A stretch of DNA of 64,000 nucleotides from Paraspadella gotoi (Eukaryota; Chaetognatha): contig CM119263.1 of the NCBI GenBank assembly GCA_051294375.1, positions 10,872,703 to 10,936,702 of the forward strand. Direction: 5' to 3'. Of this stretch, positions 56,692-64,000 are shown piece after piece; position 1 is the first letter of the stretch; each line of letters opens with the position of its first letter. A model generated the notes under the pieces. It was given only the letters and a program-made list of their open reading frames with translations, did no database searches and had not been told where the DNA came from. The position numbers and the translations under genes are program-made.

Positions 56692-58829
56692 TTAATGTTG
56701 ACAAACGAAATTAGAAATAAGCGATAATGCGGTGACTAAGATGTGCCATGCCTTCGAGTTTCGTACCTCGGCGACGACAATCAAGCAGAAGATGACAGTG
56801 ACGATGCCGAAAAAGTCAAATCCTCGCTGAAAGTACCCAGCACGGCATGTCATGTATCCCACCTTATCTTCCTCTGCCCTTTTTATACAATCCTCTCCGC
56901 AGTCGTCCACACAAAAACCCCACTTGTGCTCCTCTGAAAAGATACAAATGCCACTATAGTGATTCAAAATTTTAATCATTGAAAAAAAAATCAATTGCTT
57001 TATGAAATTGGTACAACCAATATATGTTTTATGTATTAAATGTTTTATGTAATAACGACAGAAGTTTGCTTTGATCAATTTGAAAAATTTTTAATCCTAT
57101 TAAATGGTCCATACTTGTGCGCTTATTCATTAAAATGAAGTTTTTCGATCTGGTATTGGAGCAGTAAGCTTTTCTTAACAGACGTACTGGGACACACTGT
57201 ATAATTTTATATATTTAATATAAAATAGAATGGAAAGACAGACCGTCCAAAAAGCAATTTGCTCCGTGAGTATTCCTAGTACAGCTTATTAGCTGTCTAC
57301 TCAACTGTGCATGCAGCACGATTTGAAATTGTAGGGCGTTCCAAACTGGTCTTGGGCTGCTTGACAAAAGGCGTCGGATTGACAGGCTTGGGGTTCCTCC
57401 GGCGGGAGATCGCAGGTTACAAATTTAACTCGCTTCCAATTCTCCTTCTTCATTTCTTTGCACTCCTGGCAGGTGTCCATACATCCCGACCTTTGATCGT
57501 CTTTTTCAAACGAGAAGTAATGAAATTATGAATAGACGCATCAAAGCCTGCTTTTTAATTGGTCAAAATGCATCAACGAGCTTTCTCAATTGATAAAAAT
57601 AAAAGATATTTCTTTAGAGAAAACAAAGTGTTATGGTGGACTAAAATCCACCAACCGTTCATCAGCGTCAATTGGTGCCGGAGGCAAGTCATTCGCCTCC
57701 CAACCCAAATGTCCGGGGTTTCTCGCCCGGTGGTCGCCTAGCAGTTAAGAGGGATGGAGCGCTTAACCCGCTTGTAACACGATTATACTTACTCTCCTTC
57801 CCTTCCTTCACTTTCACCTGTCCTCACATCTGACCACTGTCAATTCAATGCAATTCAATTCACTCCTTTGTTGGAAGCTCTCTCTCTCAATCTCTCTCTC
57901 CTTCTTTCTCTCTCTCCAAAGTCAATGAAAACAACTGAAAAGTTTGTGAATTTCAAATGCTGATGAAGACTCGAACTCAAAGAGTCGAAACATGTCCGTC
58001 TATTAAAATAAATCGTTGTCATAAATTCAAAATCACTTTGTTTTCTCTAAATTATTAAACAACAATGAAAAGAAAGAATTATCACATGTAACAAACGAAA
58101 GATATTTCTTTAAATTGACAACCTCAGTTAACAAAAGCTCGTACCTCTGTTTTCGGTGCCCTGAGGCTGCGCGAAACAGCAGGTGGACCATTGGACTTTT
58201 TTCTCTCCAAATATGATTCCTCGCTTGGTGGCCTCTTTGCAGTAATCGCTGGAATAGCAACGATCAGTGACTGTAAACGCGTCGCATTCTGCTGTACAGT
58301 CTTTGCAGTCGTCGACGCAGAAACCATCGAAACCTTCGACTTCCTTTTCTATATATTTCAAGAAATATATTTTAAAATTACTATTGATAATATTTAACCT
58401 GGAAGCTCATGTAATGCAGGAAGCTTGCTTATTCAGTACGTTAACCTGCCGAGTAACGATAAAGTGGACAATGGAGGCACCAATTCGAGCCTAATCCCAA
58501 ACTAATTTTGCAAAAGAGTGATATACCGACCGATAAACTGATGGAAAACTGACTTGATATCCCTTTACCTATATAATATATAGGTAAAGGGATATCAAGT
58601 CAGTTTTCAGTCAGTATATATATCAAGTTTATGGTTATCGAAAAATTAACGTTTAGGTATTTACATTGCAGAAAAAAAAGAAATTTATAGAAAAAAATAT
58701 CCAACCTGCTTTACAGCAATTTTGAAAGGATTTTCCACAATTTGAGGCATAGTTGCATCCAACTTTCGACGGCTTCGTCCGATGAACGAGCGCGAAAAAG
58801 ACGATGAAGGCGTAAAACCGAATTATCAT
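56692..58829 (-). CDS. Cysteine-rich single-pass membrane protein, paralogue B
   Basis: Four exons, 58829-58706, 58348-58145, 57500-57306 and 56933-56692, all joined in phase 1 with GT-AG sites, give 254 residues. Residues 1-16 are a signal peptide (MIIRFYAFIVFFALVH). Then come C25-x5-C31-x6-CC, two eight-cysteine modules starting CVDDCKDC and CMDTCQEC and ending CC, a partial CVDDCGEDC (182-190), and a membrane span at about 213-230 (FDFFGIVTVIFCLIVVAE) with a 24-residue tail. Exons 1 and 3 have exactly the same length (124 and 195) as in the neighbouring paralogue, confirming a tandem duplication. I do not recognise the family; the cysteine count and CC end distantly recall Ly6-like folds, but spacing does not fit. 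A donor-like GAG/GTACGA inside exon 4 could give another C-terminus. Intron 2 holds a hammerhead-bearing insertion. Confidence 0.78.
57602..58112 (+). mobile_element. SINE-like insertion with hammerhead ribozyme and 15-bp flanking repeat
   Basis: AAAGATATTTCTTTA occurs at 57602-57616 and 58098-58112, bracketing about 480 bp within intron 2 of the cysteine-rich gene. Directly inside the left repeat is TAGAGAAAACAAAGTG (57615-57630), whose exact reverse complement is at 58034-58049, about 48 bp before the right repeat. A tRNA-like segment follows: a GGAGGC/GCCTCC hairpin (57680-57700) and a T-arm-like CCGGG-8nt-CCCGG (57713-57730). A CT-rich segment (57880-57917) and the hammerhead motif (57960-57996) come next. 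No ORF. Known parallels are the hammerhead-bearing Sm-alpha SINE-like elements of schistosomes, Penelope-like elements and retrozymes. The tRNA similarity is weak; the flanking repeat and hammerhead are direct observations. Confidence 0.65.
57960..57996 (+). ncRNA. Hammerhead ribozyme motif (type I-like, minimal stem III)
   Basis: The core CTGATGA (57960-57966) is followed by one extra A, a perfect 5-bp stem II GACTC/GAGTC (57968-57972 and 57982-57986) with a 9-base loop, then GAAAC (57987-57991) and ATGTC (57992-57996). Cleavage would follow the GTC at 57994-57996. Stem III would be only two pairs, as in hammerheads thought to act as dimers. Proximal stem I can pair ATG before the core with CGT after the cleavage site. 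The extra A before stem II is unusual, but it is shared with the copy at 49120, so it is inherited by the family. Activity is untested. Confidence 0.65.
58544..58608. repeat. Perfect 65-bp palindrome (32-bp arms)
   Basis: Left arm starts GAAAACTGACTTGATATCCC; the right arm is its exact reverse complement, with a single central base at 58576 and an AT-rich centre. It lies in intron 1 of paralogue B. No flanking direct repeat was found. Confidence 0.9.
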
Positions 58830-59680
58830 GTTTATCGTTAATTTTTCAGGGTAAGCCACAAAACTATCGCTTCTTTCTAGATGAAATTAAAAGAAAGCTT
58901 TTTCTACGCCTTTCCGATTACAATAAAAGAAATTTGTCCTCTTCAAAAATATGACTATCGCATTGTCATTATTTATTGAGTAGTCGACAACTGTAAAAAT
59001 ATAATAACTTATTATCAATAAAAAGGAGAAAAAATAATTTGAATTTTGTAATTTCACAGAAGACGATTGGCGATTTTATTTTTATATAAATTATATATCT
59101 CTTTTTCTCTCTCTCTTTCAAAGGGAAAAGACGTGCATGAACTGCAAATGCCCAAATTTTTAAGTTGCATAGTAATAGTATGGCCTAATGCTTTATTTTT
59201 GAGCCTAATTTTTCTTATTGAAGAATTTTTTAATTTTTTCTCTCTCTCTAAAAACGAAGGTCATATTGTACAATAATATTAATACAATAATAAGTCAATT
59301 TGAAACCAGTCTCTCTTTGATTTTGATTTCAAAAATTCGATTCCTCTAATTTTGTTAACCATTTTTATCAATCACTCTCTGCAAGATAATGAGAGAGAAT
59401 AAAACGTATTTTACTCATTTTCTTCATGTTCTTCTGACAATAAAAGAAAGGGAAGCGGAACGCAAGGCCTGCGAAATGAGAAGGTAGAACAAAAAATATC
59501 CAAAAGCCAAACGATTATAATTGATTAAAGTTTCAAGCAGCAGTAAACCTACATAAAATCGAATACCGGAATTCGAAAAGAACAAACAATGGAATGTATA
59601 TAAAAAATTTTGAGAAAACTAGTAAAAAATGAGAGTAAAAAAAGGAAGAAGAAAGAGTGAGAGAATGAATATTTTGGGAA
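58830..59680. other. Intergenic spacer between the two cysteine-rich genes
   Basis: AT-rich, 850 bp from the stop of paralogue A to the ATG of paralogue B, so it should hold the promoter of B. No further coding segment was recognised. Confidence 0.5.
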
Positions 59681-59682
59681 GC

Positions 59683-60955
59683 CTATTGCGGTTCCACAAA
59701 GCCGATTATGACGCCAATGACGATAATGACAAAATTGCAGGAGACGAAGACGGCACCACAGGCCATATCCTGGTTTTCTTCCTTTGCCTCTTTGTCACAC
59801 TCCGTCTTGCAGTCTTTGACACAGCGGCCTCGTTTGGAGGAGGCTGCAAATGCAATAGTGAAACCATTTACTTTACTTTTGCAGCCTTAAAGGACCAACA
59901 TTAAAGGTTGGGGCTTTGAAAAATACAAATGATTTCTTTAACCTTCTCCTCTCCTCTCCTCATCCTGTTTTGTTTTGTCATTAGACCTAGTCTTGTTTGA
60001 TGTTATTGTCAACCAATCAAATTTTCCGAGAGTCATTTTCAGAACCTTAACTACCACAACAACTGTAAACAAAGTAACAAATCTACAGTAACCCACCGTG
60101 CATGCAGCACGCTTGAAAACCGAACAACTGGCCGGCGTCGTTTTTTCGGTTCCGGCAGAAATAATTGGAGAGGCAATCCCGCTCGTGCTCAGGCGGATGG
60201 GTGCACTGAGAGGACTTGACCCGCTGAGGCTCTTTCGTCTTAAAACTTTTGCACACGTCGCATTCGTCGACGCATCGAGAATCCCTCTGGCCTGGGAGTA
60301 TTGACGGACGGATCGATGAATAAAAGGATGGATGGAGCGATCGATAGATGGATTAATGAATAATGGATGTAAGGAAAACTTGCACTAGTTTCGCCTCCCC
60401 CTCCTGCAAGGCACCTGACTTCTCCTCGACGAAACAGCATCCTTCCCATTCGACGTCCATTCCGTTGTAGGTCAACCCTCGTTTGACGACCTCCTTGCAG
60501 TAGAAATCGGAATCGCAGGAAGCGTGGGTCTGGAACTCGTCGCAGTCGCGGTCGTTTTTGCTCGGTTCGCCGCACGAGGCGCAGTCGTCGATGCAAAAAC
60601 CGGGCTTCTCGGTGTCTGACCATCGCGTTGGTTGGAAAATAAAAAGCGAGGAAAATGATAAAAGAGGACGCGAGCGACGACGATTTCCCTGACATTACAT
60701 CTCTTTAAGATCTATAGCGTTTCACGGGGGGGGGGGAAATGCTCTGGAGGGTCTTTTGTTTTTGTTTTTGTCCAATGTCCATCGGGAAAAAAAACAAGAA
60801 CAATGCAAGTGGACGAGGACGCGAGCCTCACTTCCTTTCTCCCTGCAGCAGCCTTGGAAGTCGCCGCAGTCGAAGGAGTCGATACACTCGGTGGCCTTCG
60901 ACGTCCGTGCGATGGCGGAGACGACGATGAGAAGGACGACGACGCGAAGATTCAT
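59683..60955 (-). CDS. Cysteine-rich membrane-anchored protein, paralogue A
   Basis: Four exons, 60955-60832, 60615-60415, 60291-60097 and 59843-59683, all in phase 1 with GT-AG introns, give 226 residues. The ATG at 60955 is chosen because it starts a clear signal peptide (MNLRVVVLLIVVSAIARTSKA). C24-x5-C30-x5-CC is followed by two eight-cysteine modules: one from CIDDCASC to GCCF, the other from CVDECDVC to ACCMH. A partial CVKDCKTEC (181-189) and a C-terminal hydrophobic segment (about 204-223) ending EPQ follow. With only three residues after it, this could be a membrane span or a GPI-attachment signal. It is 850 bp upstream of paralogue B on the same strand, with the same intron positions. 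Family and role are unknown to me; surface display is inferred from the signal and anchor. Confidence 0.8.
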
Positions 60956-61148
60956 CGCCAAGTCTTAAACATTTTTCGCTTTTTTCTCATTTCGCCGCTA
61001 AAAGAGAAAAGTAGGCAGGATTTTTCCTGGCGGATTTCAATTTTTCCCCATTTTTGATTGGCCCATGAAACTTTCGCGGCGAGAGTCGTTGGGGGAATCC
61101 GTTAACGTTGGATTGGAAGGTTTCGCAACTTGATATTTTAACTGTTAT

Positions 61149-61178
61149 ATTGTCCAATGGACAATGGACAATGTCCAT
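61149..61178. promoter_or_regulatory. Overlapping TTGTCCA/TGGACAA palindromes upstream of paralogue A
   Basis: ATTGTCCAATGGACAAT is a perfect odd palindrome and overlaps a second, ATGGACAATGTCCAT. The cluster is about 200 bp upstream of the paralogue A start codon. Related words are at 56194, 58468 and 60773. A binding site or a short repeat end are both possible. Confidence 0.35.
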
Positions 61179-61189
61179 ACGGTTCAAGC

Positions 61190-61670
61190 GACATTTGCGG
61201 TCTCCGCTGTTTTTGTCTTTGTTTTTCTTTCAAATTGCAAATAGTGCGTATCTTAACGTATCTTATGTTAACCTAGTTCTATATCTATATTTTGTTAATG
61301 ATTCATTTGATTTTCCTAATCGATCCTTCGAAAAAACCGCCGACGCGAAATGTTTAAGAATTCACCTTTTTTTCTTATAAAATAAATAAAAGAATAAAAA
61401 GTCGAAAAACGTGGAACTAAGAAAAAGAAAGAAACGTGACTCGTGATTCTTCCTTTTTTTTCCTCTCTCCTTTCGCCTTTCTTCTTACTCTTTTGCTTTC
61501 GAGTGGGAATCTCAAAAGAGTCTTTCCGCGTGTGTGGTCGTCATCGTTCCCCGCCTCAAATGAATGTAGAAAAGAAAGCGAGGGAACTGGAGAAATAAAA
61601 AAAAATAGATAAGTAAATCGCCGAAAAAATATGTAAGAAAGAAAGAAAAGATAAATAGAAAAATAGAATG
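61190..61670. other. Non-coding stretch
   Basis: No gene, RNA or repeat recognised. Confidence 0.5.
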
Positions 61671-61674
61671 AACG

Positions 61675-61678
61675 AAAA

Positions 61679-61730
<52 letters not shown>

Positions 61731-61800
61731 AAAAAAGAAAAAAAGAAAAAAAGAAAAAAGAAAAAAAGAAAAAAAGAAAAAAAGAAAGAAAGAAAGAAAA
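61675..61800. repeat. (AAAG)n grading into (AAAAAG)n
   Basis: AAAG units to about 61735, then AAAAAG and AAAAAAG units. The Lys/Glu/Arg frame through it is spurious. Confidence 0.96.
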
Positions 61801-62943
<1,143 letters not shown>

Positions 62944-63115
62944 CTTTCCCGCCAAAAAAATGCGCAGTTTTCTCATCAATCGATGAAGATATAAAAAATA
63001 TACATAAAAAAAGATTATCTCGGTTTCTAAAAAAATAGGGAGAGTACGTATCTGCACTTTAAATGAAAATATACAACAAAAAAAAGGTTTTAATATTTTT
63101 TTATTCAAAATCATG

Positions 63116-63811
63116 CTAACCTCGAATCGCTTCGGCGCATCGTACGCCCTCCAGCGCCGAAACGGAGAAACAAAAAAAAATAAGAGGAGCGCAGAAAACG
63201 GACGCCCGACAGCGACGCAATGTTTTGTCCGGGGCTTCGTTTGACTCGACAGGAAAACTCTGGGCGCTGGACATCCGGCCGACTAATGCTTTTTGCGGCT
63301 GAGGGGCGCGTTTAATCCTCGAAATGGACTCGTCCGAGAGCAGAGGGTCGCGTGAGTTGACGTGGAAAGGCAGCGCCAACTTTGGCCTTCGCAGATGATC
63401 TAGAAGACGGAGGATCGACGTGAAAAAGGATACGACGGGGAAATGGGCGAGGACGGGCGACCGAAATTCTTTTAATTTTCGCTTCCAACTCAAACTCGTG
63501 AAAAAGTCGATCCTTTTGCGATTTCGCGTCATCGTCGTCGAAGATTTGACAGAGAAAACAAATGCGGGAGCGAAAATTCGTGAGATTTGCGTGAAAAGAT
63601 TTTTTTTTGGGGTGGAGGGGGGGGGAAGGGAAAGAGGTCTTTCGGGTGTCGATTTTCGTGAGTAGATTTGAGATTCGATTCTTCCGTCTCTGGAAGACGT
63701 GAGTCGATCGAAGTAAAAAGAAATATAATACACACCAAAAAGTTTCACTTTCTTAACCTTTTTGCCGCCCCATGGAGAACAAGTGAAGGTCTCTCTTCGC
63801 AATTCGCTCAC
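63116..63811 (-). other. 231-codon open frame, coding status doubtful
   Basis: The longest N-free minus-strand frame in this end of the window. It has no recognised domain, a basic and Pro/Ser-rich composition, and a moderately GC-rich part at 63150-63420 where other frames are also open. A pyrimidine-rich acceptor-like site (CCGTCTTCTAG) occurs near 63402, but no donor was found. I would not call it a gene without transcript support. Confidence 0.2.
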
Positions 63812-64000
63812 AATTGTTTTATATTAACTTATTTTGTTTTTTTCCCCGTCTGCACAATTTTTTGTCGAATAACAACTTGAACGGGCTAAGGCATACTTCA
63901 TTGATGCCATGTTCAATTTATGTTGTAAAAATAATTGACACAATGATGAATTTAAAATTCCATATCCGTATTGGTCGTTTTTTTGGGTTTTTTTTTTTTT

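Noticed and set aside
57731-57790. Stretch resembling a tRNA D-arm (GTGGTCGCC..AGTTAAG)
   Set aside because: No complete cloverleaf can be drawn; treated as part of the SINE-like insertion and not as a tRNA gene.

Overview
This window is eukaryotic, almost certainly an invertebrate metazoan, and I cannot name the species from sequence. The reasons are small GT-AG introns separating short GC-rich exons, an eva-1-type SUEL-lectin receptor gene, a decayed non-LTR retrotransposon, hammerhead-ribozyme-bearing insertions, and a very heavy load of (GA)n/(CT)n and (AAAG)n microsatellites. It is a draft assembly with ten runs of N. At least one noisy direct duplication lies next to gaps, so some apparent structure is technical.

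Layout. 0.4-3.1 kb holds a broken endonuclease/reverse-transcriptase retroelement. 3.1-12.9 kb is non-coding, with simple repeats, gaps and a duplicated block (5.5 and 6.6 kb). 12.9-17.2 kb has one candidate minus-strand terminal exon, minisatellites, long GA/CT tracts and a foldback element. 17.7-27.0 kb carries ten phase-consistent minus-strand exons of an eva-1-like guidance receptor (second lectin domain, membrane span, about 470-residue low-complexity tail); its 5' exons were not found. 27.6-30.2 kb is a chain of short GC-rich islands with plus-strand splice consensus but no convincing protein. 30.2-52.4 kb is mostly non-coding, and includes a 3.4 kb imperfect palindrome (41.8-45.2 kb) and a hammerhead-bearing foldback insertion (49.0 kb). 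52.4-55.2 kb holds parts of one or two unrecognised minus-strand genes and a near-consensus RFX X-box. 56.7-61.0 kb holds two tandem paralogues, both minus strand, encoding small cysteine-rich membrane-anchored proteins of a family I do not recognise. One intron of the second contains a SINE-like insertion carrying a hammerhead ribozyme. 61.0-64.0 kb is repeat-rich and without a supported gene.

Functionally, the eva-1-like gene and the cysteine-rich pair are surface or secreted proteins, but nothing in the sequence links them in a pathway. The most novel items are the cysteine-rich tandem pair with its repeated eight-cysteine module, and the two hammerhead-type insertions, each flanked by a 15-bp direct repeat.
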